A stretch of DNA of 7,435 nucleotides from Paracoccaceae bacterium (GCA_019090405.1 JAHRVZ010000282.1:1-7435), one strand, 5' to 3'. Shown: positions 1 through 7,181, counted from the first letter of the stretch. Notes: generated by a model from the letters alone, not told the origin. Program-made: numbers and translations.

Positions 1-1388
1 CGGCAGACTTTGATACGTTGATCGCACAGGGTCTTGCGACGATCGAATGGGACGGTGGTGATCCGTCGTCGGAATCCGGGACTGTTACGTTTTATGACAG
101 CGACCTGAACCCCATCGGCACTGTTGATTACTCAGAAATTGAACGCGGCCTTGTGCTGGATGTCAGTGGCAACACCTCTCTGGACGCGTCGGGGACGACA
201 GCAGGTGTTGTAGACGGCACCGATCATGATGACGTCATTGATGTGAATTACACTGATGACCCCGAAGGCGACATGATCGACCACAATGACGCCCTGCCAC
301 CGCTTCAAGGCAACGAAGATATTGTTCTTGCAGGTGCAGGTGACGACGTTGTCATGGGCGGTCTGGCAAGCGATGTCATCTTTGGAGAATCAGGTAACGA
401 TACCTTGTTTGGCGAAGAAGGCGGTGACGCGCTTGGCGGCGGCGACGGCGATGACTTTCTGTCTGGTGGAGAAGGAAGCGATATCGTCGCCGGTGGTGCC
501 GGTGATGATACAATTTCCGGCGATGCGACCGTGGCTGGTGACTCGGGTGATCTGCTTTTTGGCAACGAGGGCGATGACAGCTTTGTCAGTATTGGTCAGG
601 GTGACTATATTGATGGCGGCGAAGATGCCGATGGGCAGGACGTCGATGTTCTTGACCTAAGCGGGGCCGCCGAAGCTGCCAATCCCGGTGGAACGCTAAG
701 CGTCGATTATGATCCGGCCAATGGCGAGAATGGCACCGTTACGTTCTATGACGCTGATGGGAACATCACCGGGACCGCAGCGTTTGAGAATATCGAAAGC
801 GTTGTCTGCTTTACCCTTGGTACGTTGATCGCCACTCCGAAAGGCGAGCGTAAAATCGAGGACCTGAAAATCGGAGATCGCGTTATAACACGCGACAATG
901 GCATCCAGACCATTCGCTGGATGGGCAGGAAAACATTGACTGGCGCCCATGTCAAAGCTGCGCGCCATCTGCGCCCGGTGCTGATTCAGCAAGGCGCGTT
1001 GGGCAATGGACTGCCTGAACGTGACATGATGGTCAGCCCGAACCACCGGGTTCTGATCGCCAACGACAAGACGGCTTTGTACTTTGAGGAACGCGAAGTT
1101 CTGGTTGCAGCCAAACATCTGACTGGCCTTGATGGGGTCGATGTGGTGGACGTGTCCAATGTGACCTACATCCACTTTATGTTTGACCAACACGAAGTCG
1201 TTCTATCGGACGGCGCTTGGACCGAGAGTTTTCAGCCGGGGGACCACTCGCTTGCCGGAATTGGAAATGCACAACGTAACGAGATGTTTGAACTGTTTCC
1301 CGAACTCGAAAGTACCGAGGGTTTACAGGCCTACCACTCAGCACGCAGATCGCTGAAGAAACACGAAGCTCAGTTGCTGTCACTTTAG
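1..1388 (+). CDS. RTX calcium-binding repeat protein with C-terminal Hint domain (5' end outside window)
   Basis: The frame is open to the left edge (first full codon at base 3), so this is the C-terminal part of a longer protein and its true start is not visible. Residues here count from the TTG at base 18. Residues 98-201 hold glycine/aspartate-rich nonapeptides of the GGxGxDxU type (GAGDD, GESGND, GGDGDD, GGAGDD), which in RTX proteins bind calcium outside the cell. Residues 264-405 match the Hint_2 (hedgehog/intein-like) family: C264 in CFTLGTLIATPKGER, the GDRVITRDNG strand, SPNHRVLI with H343, then a FDQHEVVLSDG-TESFQPG ending. A Hint domain can catalyse acyl shift and cleavage before its first cysteine, which here would release the RTX part; that is inference. 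No type I secretion signal is recognised at the C-terminus. A GTVTFYD-containing block occurs on both sides of the RTX region. The natural substrate and role are unknown. Confidence 0.9.
   Translation, partial: ADFDTLIAQGLATIEWDGGDPSSESGTVTFYDSDLNPIGTVDYSEIERGLVLDVSGNTSLDASGTTAGVVDGTDHDDVIDVNYTDDPEGDMIDHNDALPPLQGNEDIVLAGAGDDVVMGGLASDVIFGESGNDTLFGEEGGDALGGGDGDDFLSGGEGSDIVAGGAGDDTISGDATVAGDSGDLLFGNEGDDSFVSIGQGDYIDGGEDADGQDVDVLDLSGAAEAANPGGTLSVDYDPANGENGTVTFYDADGNITGTAAFENIESVVCFTLGTLIATPKGERKIEDLKIGDRVITRDNGIQTIRWMGRKTLTGAHVKAARHLRPVLIQQGALGNGLPERDMMVSPNHRVLIANDKTALYFEEREVLVAAKHLTGLDGVDVVDVSNVTYIHFMFDQHEVVLSDGAWTESFQPGDHSLAGIGNAQRNEMFELFPELESTEGLQAYHSARRSLKKHEAQLLSL
78..143 (+). repeat. Copy 1 of a duplicated GTVTFYD segment
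   Basis: This encodes residues 21-42, beginning GTVTFYDSDLNPIGT and ending YSEIE. It aligns without gaps to the segment at 732-797. Copy 1 sits before the RTX block. The copies have diverged at DNA level, so the duplication is old or recurs as a domain of the protein. Confidence 0.75.
309..620 (+). repeat. RTX nonapeptide repeat block
   Basis: The translated sequence carries about ten imperfect Gly/Asp-rich nonapeptides from LAGAGDD to YIDGG. The blocks are degenerate (for example GGLASDV and GDSGDLL) and are interrupted near residues 169-176. This composition is typical of calcium-binding beta-roll segments. Confidence 0.85.
732..797 (+). repeat. Copy 2 of a duplicated GTVTFYD segment
   Basis: This encodes residues 239-260, beginning GTVTFYDADGNITGT and ending FENIE. 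It is the gap-free partner of 78-143. It ends three residues before the Hint cysteine C264, so it forms the segment just ahead of the possible cleavage point. Confidence 0.75.
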
Positions 1389-1391
1389 ACG

Positions 1392-1407
1392 CCGGGTTTT
1401 TACCCGG
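1392..1407. other. Short hairpin after the RTX/Hint stop codon
   Basis: CCGGGT (1392-1397) pairs with ACCCGG (1402-1407) around a TTTT loop, 3 nt after the stop codon. No T-tract follows on either strand, so it is not by itself a convincing intrinsic terminator. It may protect the 3' end of the transcript or be incidental. Confidence 0.4.
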
Positions 1408-1448
1408 AAATGCAGCAAATTCCGTGTGAACCGGGTGCATGGGAAAAT

Positions 1449-1483
1449 GGGACAGAGCGGATTTTTCGCTCTGTCCCTTTTTT
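1449..1483 (+). terminator. Rho-independent terminator between convergent genes
   Basis: GGGACAGAGCG (1449-1459) pairs perfectly with CGCTCTGTCCC (1467-1477) around the 7-nt loop GATTTTT. Six Ts follow at 1478-1483. It lies 60 nt after the RTX/Hint stop. Read on the minus strand, the same stem is followed by ATTTTCCC, so it may also weakly end transcription of the nucleotidyltransferase operon, which converges on it. Confidence 0.9.
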
Positions 1484-1499
1484 GTGAGCCTGCCAAAGA

Positions 1500-2102
1500 T
1501 CAGATTTCTTGCGTCTTTTGCCACTGGTCCCAATCCTGTGGCGTATCCAGATCAAACCGGGCATTCTGTCGGGGCAGCGGCACAAGTTCCACCTGAGCCA
1601 AATGATCCTGCACCACAGATTGCGCACCGCTGTCGCCCTTTAGCGCGCGCAGTTCAGCGAACAATGAGCGGTGGAATACCACCGGATGACCGGGTTTTCC
1701 GTCGTTGGTCGTGCCACGCCATATTCGGGCATCAGGTTTTAATTCAACAGCTTGCAGTACCTTCTTAATGTCAGAGGCCGTTAAATCGGGAAGATCCGCC
1801 AGCAAAACCAAAACTGCATCACATTCACCTGACAGTGCAGAAACTCCGGTGCGCAGGCTGGCATTTATTCCCTCAGCCGCATCCTTAACCGTAACGCAGG
1901 TAACATCCAGATCATCCAGCATCGCCCATCTGGGATGCGGGGCAGCAGGCAATGCTACCAAAACTGCGTCGGTCGTCGCCGCGCAGGCCATAGCAGCGAC
2001 ACGCCGCAATAAAGGCACTCTGTTGATCTGCCGCATCAGCTTATCGACACCGCGCATGCGCGTTGATTGTCCGGCGGCCAGAATGAGGATCGGGATGTTC
2101 AT
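1500..2102 (-). CDS. MobA/MocA-like nucleotidyltransferase
   Basis: This is a 200-aa cytoplasmic protein of the NTP_transf_3 family. Members transfer a nucleotide (CMP or GMP) to a cofactor or sugar phosphate; the MocA and MobA members act on molybdopterin. Visible motifs are the N-terminal nucleotide-binding loop LAAGQSTRMRGVDKL (residues 8-22, with R15 and K21), LADLPD (101-106, D103 the likely metal ligand), GHPVVF (138-143), GDSGA (156-160) and LDTPQDW (185-191). Its length is normal for the family. I chose the ATG at 2102 because the glycine-rich loop follows six residues later and the longer frame would overlap the upstream gene. No good ribosome binding site precedes it, which fits coupling to that gene across a 31-bp gap. 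The substrate is not determined: molybdenum cofactor cytidylylation is the best guess, but no molybdoenzyme is present in the window. Confidence 0.85.
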   Translation of the reverse strand: MNIPILILAAGQSTRMRGVDKLMRQINRVPLLRRVAAMACAATTDAVLVALPAAPHPRWAMLDDLDVTCVTVKDAAEGINASLRTGVSALSGECDAVLVLLADLPDLTASDIKKVLQAVELKPDARIWRGTTNDGKPGHPVVFHRSLFAELRALKGDSGAQSVVQDHLAQVELVPLPRQNARFDLDTPQDWDQWQKTQEI

Positions 2103-2133
2103 GCTGACAATGTGACCGCTGGCACGGCCCCTG

Positions 2134-4542
2134 TCACCCCCGCATACGCGTGCCATCGTCATCAAACAGGGCGCGGGTTATGACTTTGGCAGGGCGCATC
2201 TGGCCAAGGATTTCAATTTCAACCTGCAATCCATCGGTTATGCGGTCGCTTGGCAGGAACCCTAGGGCGATGGATTTGTTGGCATAATGCGAATACCCTC
2301 CTGATGTGCAAAATCCCTGTACCTTGCCGTCCAGCCAAATTGGTTCATAGGCATTAACGTCTGCGTTATCCGCATCAACTTCAAAAGCAACCAAACGGCG
2401 CGCTGTGCCATTGGCCTTTTCGGCCTCGGCGGCGGGTCTGCCAATAAAATCAACATCTTTCTTGAACGAAATAAACCGATCAAGCCCGGTTTCGGCGGCG
2501 GTATAATCCGGCGAGAATTCCGCCAGCCAGCTGCCAAAAAACTTATCCAGACGCAGTGACATCATCGCGCGCATGCCAAATGGAACCATGTCGAGTTGTT
2601 GACCTGCGTCCCATAGCACGTCCCACAGCGCCCGTTGCCCCATTGGATCGCAATAGATTTCATACCCCAGATCACCAGTATAGCTGACCCGCTGCACGAT
2701 ACAGTCCGTCATACCCACGGTCATATGCCTGACATCCAGAAATCGCATATCGGCAATATCGCTGCGGGTGCAGGCGGCCAGAATTACGCTGGATTTAGGT
2801 CCGGCGATCTGAAATCCATTGCGTTTATCTGATATATTTTCGATGGTTACGCCATCTTCTTGATGTTGTTGGAACCACCGATAATGAAACGCCTGACTGC
2901 CATAGGACGCCGTCACCTGATATTCCTGCTGGCCCAGACATGAAATGGTGAAATCGCCAATCAGGCGACCATTGGGTGACAACATCGGGCTAAGCGACAA
3001 CCGCCCAAGCGACGGAATACGCCCGGCCATGATCCGGTTCAGCCAGTCGCGTGCTTTTGGGCCAGTCACCAGATATTTGCCGAAATTATGTACTTCGTTA
3101 ATGCCCACGCCATTGCGCACCCCGTTCACCTCGCGGGCCGTGGCATCAAACGCGTCCGAGCGGCGAAAGGACGGGGTTTCATAGGTCGGCTCGTCGCCCT
3201 GAGCGAAGTAGTTGACCACCTCAAGCCCGAATTGCGCCCCCCAAACGGCCCCCATACCGGTGAAAATGTCATACATCGGTGTCGTGCGATTGGGCCGCGC
3301 GGCGGGCAGTTCTTCGTTCGGGTAGGACACAGAGAACCGTTTTTGGTAGTTCTCAATGACTTTCGGGCGAGTATAACCGGGGCTGATCCAGTCACCAAAA
3401 CGGGCCACATCCATCGCCATCACGTTGCGTTCCGGTTCGCCTTGGATCATCCATTGCGCCAGTGTCAGCCCAACGCCGCCCCCCTGACTGAACCCGGCCA
3501 TGACACCACACGCGGACCAATAATTGCGCGCACCCGGCACAGGGCCGACCAATGGATTGCCGTCAGGTGCAAATGTAAAGGGTCCGTGAATGACCGATTT
3601 GACGCCAGCGGATTCCAGCGCAGGAAAGCGTTTGTAAGCAAATTCAATGCTTTCGGTGATTTTGTCAAAGTTATCTGGCAGCAACTCATGGCCAAAATCC
3701 CAAGACGTCCCATCCACGGCCCAAGGTTTACAGGGCTGTTCATAAAACCCGATGCACAAGCCGCGGCCTTCCTGACGCAGATAGGATTCGCCTGCCGGAT
3801 CCATCACATGGGGATGCTCGCGGCCAAGGTTGACGATCTCGGGGATGTCATCGGTGACGAGATATTGATGCTCCATCGGGTGCAGCGGGAAATACAGCCC
3901 CGCCATTGCTCCAACTTCACGCGCCCATAAGCCAGCTGCATTAACCACATGTTCGGCATGAATCGAGCCTTTGTCAGTGACCACATCCCACGTTCCATCC
4001 GGGCGCTGATTGGTTTGCTGTACCATGCAGTGGGTTTCGATCGTCGCCCCACCCATCCGCGCGGCTTTGGCATAGGCATGGGTTGTGCCGGACGGGTCCA
4101 GATGCCCATCAAGCGGGTCGTAAAGCCCGCCAAGAATGCCGTCGACATTGGTCACAGGGGCGATTTTACTGATTTCATCCGGCCCGATAATTTCGGTATC
4201 CAGCCCCATAAACCGATGCTTGGCACGTTCCGCCAGCAACATGTCAAACCGGTCCTGATTATCCGCCAATGTCACCCCACCAACATGGTGAAGCCCGCAG
4301 GACATGCCGGTAATTTCCTCTAACTCTTTGTAAAGGCGAATGGTATAGCCCTGCAATGCCGCCATATTGGTGTCGCCATTCAGCGTGTGAAAGCCACCCG
4401 CAGCATGCCATGTACTTCCGCTTGTCAGTTCAGACCGCTCTAGCAGAACAACGTCAGACCAGCCCAGTTTGGTCAAATGGTACAGAACCGAACAGCCGAC
4501 GACTCCGCCGCCAATAACTACAACACGGGTGGTGGTTTTCAT
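2134..4542 (-). CDS. FAD-dependent dimethylglycine/sarcosine dehydrogenase-like protein with GcvT domain
   Basis: This 802-aa protein has the usual length and layout of the DMGDH/SDH family: DAO-type FAD domain (about 1-370), FAO_M linker (about 371-425), GcvT-like folate domain (about 426-700) and GCV_T_C barrel (about 705-800). The Rossmann motif is GGGVVG (11-16). H46 in STWHAAG is the position that carries covalent FAD in known relatives. EHQY (224-227) and Y254 match the region of the catalytic His and Tyr in bacterial dimethylglycine oxidase. D530 in IGDFT matches the folate-site aspartate of GcvT proteins. Family chemistry is N-demethylation of a methylated glycine, with the one-carbon unit passed to tetrahydrofolate and electrons to ETF or oxygen; the exact substrate is inferred. 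I chose the ATG at 4542 because AAAGG lies 8 nt upstream and the Rossmann fold starts nine residues later. There is no signal peptide. It is probably co-transcribed with the nucleotidyltransferase gene. Confidence 0.9.
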   Translation of the reverse strand: MKTTTRVVVIGGGVVGCSVLYHLTKLGWSDVVLLERSELTSGSTWHAAGGFHTLNGDTNMAALQGYTIRLYKELEEITGMSCGLHHVGGVTLADNQDRFDMLLAERAKHRFMGLDTEIIGPDEISKIAPVTNVDGILGGLYDPLDGHLDPSGTTHAYAKAARMGGATIETHCMVQQTNQRPDGTWDVVTDKGSIHAEHVVNAAGLWAREVGAMAGLYFPLHPMEHQYLVTDDIPEIVNLGREHPHVMDPAGESYLRQEGRGLCIGFYEQPCKPWAVDGTSWDFGHELLPDNFDKITESIEFAYKRFPALESAGVKSVIHGPFTFAPDGNPLVGPVPGARNYWSACGVMAGFSQGGGVGLTLAQWMIQGEPERNVMAMDVARFGDWISPGYTRPKVIENYQKRFSVSYPNEELPAARPNRTTPMYDIFTGMGAVWGAQFGLEVVNYFAQGDEPTYETPSFRRSDAFDATAREVNGVRNGVGINEVHNFGKYLVTGPKARDWLNRIMAGRIPSLGRLSLSPMLSPNGRLIGDFTISCLGQQEYQVTASYGSQAFHYRWFQQHQEDGVTIENISDKRNGFQIAGPKSSVILAACTRSDIADMRFLDVRHMTVGMTDCIVQRVSYTGDLGYEIYCDPMGQRALWDVLWDAGQQLDMVPFGMRAMMSLRLDKFFGSWLAEFSPDYTAAETGLDRFISFKKDVDFIGRPAAEAEKANGTARRLVAFEVDADNADVNAYEPIWLDGKVQGFCTSGGYSHYANKSIALGFLPSDRITDGLQVEIEILGQMRPAKVITRALFDDDGTRMRG
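4435..4470 (-). repeat. 36-bp inverted repeat, arm within the minus-strand flavoprotein gene
   Basis: Read on the minus strand, these 36 bases are identical to 4822-4857 on the plus strand. They encode KLGWSDVVLLER (residues 25-36) in both proteins. The flanking codons differ at synonymous sites, so the identity exceeds what protein conservation requires. Confidence 0.9.
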
Positions 4543-4550
4543 GGAAATCG

Positions 4551-4555
4551 CCTTT
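4551..4555 (-). promoter_or_regulatory. Ribosome binding site of the minus-strand flavoprotein gene
   Basis: On the minus strand this reads AAAGG, 8 nt before the ATG at 4542. It supports that start over the in-frame upstream ATG at 4668, which would add 42 residues lacking any family feature and would translate through one of the inverted-repeat sites. Confidence 0.65.
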
Positions 4556-4609
4556 GCAACAGGGTTCTGCGAAAGGGTGGGCCGCAGTTGTCTAATGGGC
4601 AAGTCGGAA

Positions 4610-4628
4610 TGCGACAGATTTTGTCGTT
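4610..4628. promoter_or_regulatory. Putative operator site 1 (TGCGACA-N5-TGTCGTT)
   Basis: This is an inverted repeat with core arms CGACA/TGTCG around the spacer GATTT. The seven bases of each arm are identical to those of the second site 51 bp downstream. It lies 67 nt upstream of the minus-strand start codon. The size and symmetry fit a dimeric helix-turn-helix regulator; its identity is unknown. Confidence 0.7.
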
Positions 4629-4660
4629 TGTTCCACTTTGCCACCCGGCTTTGGCTGATC

Positions 4661-4679
4661 TGCGACACGAAATGTCGTT
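4661..4679. promoter_or_regulatory. Putative operator site 2 (TGCGACA-N5-TGTCGTT)
   Basis: The arms are the same as in site 1 and in the same orientation, but the spacer is CGAAA, so only the contact bases are conserved. It lies 70 nt upstream of the plus-strand start codon, mirroring the placement of site 1 for the other gene. Confidence 0.7.
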
Positions 4680-4749
4680 GATAGGCGTTTCACCTTTGCC
4701 CGGTGTCATGCAGGTTGGACAGAACAAAACCATATTGGATGTATTACAA

Positions 4750-7170
4750 ATGCGCACCCATGCTCAGGCCGTTGTTATCGGTGGCGGACTTATCGGCTGC
4801 TCGATCCTGTACCATCTGGCGAAACTGGGCTGGTCTGACGTTGTTCTGCTAGAGCGGGACGAGTTGACCAGCGGCAGCACATGGCATGCCGCGGCCAATA
4901 TTCACGGGCTGCATGACAGCACCAATATAAGCCGAATTCAGCACTATACGATGAACCTGTACAAACAGCTTGAGGCAGAAACCGGGCAGGGCTGCGGGGT
5001 GTTTCAGGCAGGTTCGCTTTATCTGGCGCAGACCGAAGCGCGAGAACATCAGTTGCGCCTGCAAGAGGCTAAGGCCAGACTTTACAACATGAATTTCCAC
5101 GAAGTGTCGCGCGATGAGGCCGAGCGGCTGCACCCGCTTGTCGATTTTGACGGCATCCGCTGCATCATGTTTGAACCCGATGGCGGCAATGTTGACCCGT
5201 CGGGTGTGACCAATGCCTATGCAACAGGTGCGCGGCAAATGGGCGCCGAGATTATCCGGTTCTGTCCGGTCACAGGGACAGAACCGCAACCAGACGGAAG
5301 CTGGATTGTACGTACTGACAAAGGTGATATCGCCACGCAATGGGTCATTAACGCCGCAGGATTGTGGGGCCGCGAAGTCGCGGCGATGGCCGGGTTCGAA
5401 CTGCCGCTGATCCCAACAGAGCACCAGTATTTCGTCACCGAGTCCATCGCCGAGATTGACGCGCTGGATCGTCGCCTGCCGTCGGTCGCGGATCGTGATG
5501 GCGAGTATTATTTGCGGCAGGAAGGCCAGGGTCTGTTGGTCGGAGCCTATGAGCGTGACATGCGGTTCTGGGCCGAACACGGCACGCCTGCGGGGTTCGG
5601 GCATGAGCTGTTTGCTGATGATCTGGAACGGATCGAGGAAAACATGATGCGCGCGATTGATCGCGTACCGGCGGTTGGCAAGGCCGGGATCAAGCGGGTT
5701 ATCAATGGCCCGATGATCTGGTCGCCAGACAGCAACGTATTGTTTGGCCCGATGCCGGAACTGAACAATTATTTCTGCTGCAACGGCATCATTCCGGGGT
5801 TCAGCCAGTCCGGCGGCATGGGCCTGATGGCCGCGCAGTGGATCATCGAGGGCGAGAGCAAGTACGACATGTTCGCCTGGGACATGGCGCGGTTCGGCAC
5901 ATGGGCTGGCAAAGAATTCACCAAGGCGCGGGTTAAGGACCAATATGCGCACCGGTTTTCTATTCATTTCCCCAATGAGGAACGCCGCGCTGGCCGCCCG
6001 GTGCGCACACGGCCCGTTCACGACATGCAGTTGAACATGGGCGCGGTGATGGGGTTGAATTATGGCTGGGAACATCCGCTGTGGTTTGCGGACACCCCCG
6101 GAGCCAAGGATAGCAATGGATTTACCCGGCAAAACTGGTGGGAACCTGTGGGTCGTGAATGCCGGATGCTGCGTGATGCGGCGGGCATCATTGATATTTC
6201 AAACTTTGCCAAATATCTCTGCAAGGGACCGGGGGCCGAGGATTGGCTGAACGCGATGTTTGCCAACCGAATGCCACACGAGATTGGTCGCTCTTGTCTC
6301 ACGCCACTGATCGGCAAACGCGGTGGCATCGCCGGGGATTTCACTGTGACGCGGCTGGCGGAGGATGAATTTTGGGTCATCGGCTCGGGGATGGCAGAAC
6401 GCTATCACGCCCGGTTCTTCAAACAGGTTCCATTGCCAGAGGGGACGACATTCACCAGCCAGACCGAGGCCGTTTGTGGCTTTAACGTCGCCGGCCCGCA
6501 ATCGCGGGAAATGCTGCAAAGGTTGACCAACACTTCGCTTGAGACTGCCGATTTCGCGTTCATGCGATCAAAGCGGATTGAACTGGGCGGTGTTGAATGT
6601 CTGGCCTTACGTGTTTCCTTCACAGGTGATCTGGGCTGGGAGCTGCATTGCGCCGCTCAGGATCAGCAGCAGCTTTATGCGGTACTGCTCAAGGCCGGGC
6701 GCGACTTTGGTGCAGGCCCGGTGGGCGCGCGCGCATTGATGAGCCTGCGCGTCGAAAAGGGCTATGGCAGCTGGTCGCGGGAATATTCGCCAGAATACTG
6801 GCCGCAAGAGGTTGGGTTGGATCGGCTTTGCAAGATGGACAAAGAGTTTCTGAACAAGGCGGCGGTAAAGGAAACACTGGCCAAAGCGCCCCGCGAACAG
6901 ATGGTATTGTTGGCGCTGGAGGCCGCGGATGTGGACGCCTCAAACGCTGATGCTACCGGAGGCGAGCCGATATTCAAGGGCGGGCAGGGCATTGGCCGCG
7001 TCACGTCGGGGGCTTATGGCTATACTGTTGACCTGTCACTGGCGTTGGGTTTTGTAAAAAATGCGGCGCCAGGGGATGAGGTCGAGGTGATGGTTTTGGG
7101 CAAACCACATCGCGCGCGAATTTTGCACGAGCCTCCGTTTGATCCCAAGGGCGTGATATTGCGCGGTTAG
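4750..7170 (+). CDS. FAD-dependent oxidoreductase/GcvT-domain protein, paralogue of the divergent gene
   Basis: This 806-aa protein is colinear with the minus-strand neighbour; 38 of the first 50 residues are identical. It has a Rossmann motif GGGLIG (11-16), the likely covalent-FAD histidine H46 in STWHAAAN, DP at 149-150, VINAAGLWGREV (199-210), EHQY (224-227) and YYLRQEG (253-259). The C-terminal half is GcvT-like, with D530 in AGDFT, TGDLGWE (625-631), LRVEKGYGSW (666-675) and a GCV_T_C end of EPPFDPKG. By family it oxidises an N-methylated or related secondary/tertiary amine and hands the carbon to tetrahydrofolate. Differences from the neighbour, HAAAN for HAAGG and SPDSNVL for APDGNPL (325-331), suggest another substrate; this is inference. 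I chose the ATG at 4750 because it matches the neighbour's start residue for residue. A weak GGA lies 10 nt upstream. The in-frame extension up to 4477 runs over the minus gene and both operators and is unlikely to be translated. Confidence 0.9.
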   Translation: MRTHAQAVVIGGGLIGCSILYHLAKLGWSDVVLLERDELTSGSTWHAAANIHGLHDSTNISRIQHYTMNLYKQLEAETGQGCGVFQAGSLYLAQTEAREHQLRLQEAKARLYNMNFHEVSRDEAERLHPLVDFDGIRCIMFEPDGGNVDPSGVTNAYATGARQMGAEIIRFCPVTGTEPQPDGSWIVRTDKGDIATQWVINAAGLWGREVAAMAGFELPLIPTEHQYFVTESIAEIDALDRRLPSVADRDGEYYLRQEGQGLLVGAYERDMRFWAEHGTPAGFGHELFADDLERIEENMMRAIDRVPAVGKAGIKRVINGPMIWSPDSNVLFGPMPELNNYFCCNGIIPGFSQSGGMGLMAAQWIIEGESKYDMFAWDMARFGTWAGKEFTKARVKDQYAHRFSIHFPNEERRAGRPVRTRPVHDMQLNMGAVMGLNYGWEHPLWFADTPGAKDSNGFTRQNWWEPVGRECRMLRDAAGIIDISNFAKYLCKGPGAEDWLNAMFANRMPHEIGRSCLTPLIGKRGGIAGDFTVTRLAEDEFWVIGSGMAERYHARFFKQVPLPEGTTFTSQTEAVCGFNVAGPQSREMLQRLTNTSLETADFAFMRSKRIELGGVECLALRVSFTGDLGWELHCAAQDQQQLYAVLLKAGRDFGAGPVGARALMSLRVEKGYGSWSREYSPEYWPQEVGLDRLCKMDKEFLNKAAVKETLAKAPREQMVLLALEAADVDASNADATGGEPIFKGGQGIGRVTSGAYGYTVDLSLALGFVKNAAPGDEVEVMVLGKPHRARILHEPPFDPKGVILRG
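4822..4857 (+). repeat. 36-bp inverted repeat, arm within the plus-strand flavoprotein gene
   Basis: This is the exact counterpart of 4435-4470, covering the same codons 25-36 of the paralogue. The two arms face each other across 351 bp that include the control region. Confidence 0.9.
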
Positions 7171-7181
7171 GGTCGGGCAAA

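Larger units (their letters stand above)
4543..4749. promoter_or_regulatory. Divergent control region between the paralogous flavoprotein genes
   Basis: These 207 bp separate the two start codons and must hold both promoters. The clear structure is a pair of matching inverted-repeat sites at 4610-4628 and 4661-4679. I could not assign -35/-10 boxes with confidence on either strand. TTGGAC at 4715-4720 is a possible -35 for the plus gene, but no good -10 follows at the right spacing. Confidence 0.75.

Noticed and set aside
305..565. Minus-strand frame rich in Ser and Pro opposite the RTX repeats
   Set aside because: The low-complexity sequence is the mirror of Gly/Asp-rich repeat codons and not a separate gene.
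2051..2062. Perfect 12-bp palindrome CGCGCATGCGCG
   Set aside because: It falls in the codons of the RMRGVD nucleotide-binding motif of the nucleotidyltransferase and is explained by coding sequence.
3088..3930. 280-codon open frame on the plus strand inside the minus flavoprotein gene
   Set aside because: It is an antisense shadow of a well-supported conserved protein and has no recognisable domain.
4678..4743. Possible sigma-70 promoter boxes (TTGATA at 4678, TTGGAC at 4715) for the plus gene
   Set aside because: Neither is followed by a convincing -10 element at 16-18 bp, so I did not call a promoter position.
4477..4749. In-frame 91-codon extension upstream of the plus-strand flavoprotein start
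   Set aside because: It overlaps the first codons of the minus gene and both operator sites, shows no family similarity, and the ATG at 4750 aligns exactly with the paralogue's start.
4849..6132. Long 427-codon open frame on the minus strand inside the plus flavoprotein gene
   Set aside because: Its composition (many His, Arg and Pro) is that of an antisense shadow of a GC-rich gene, and it has no motif or ribosome binding site that I could support.
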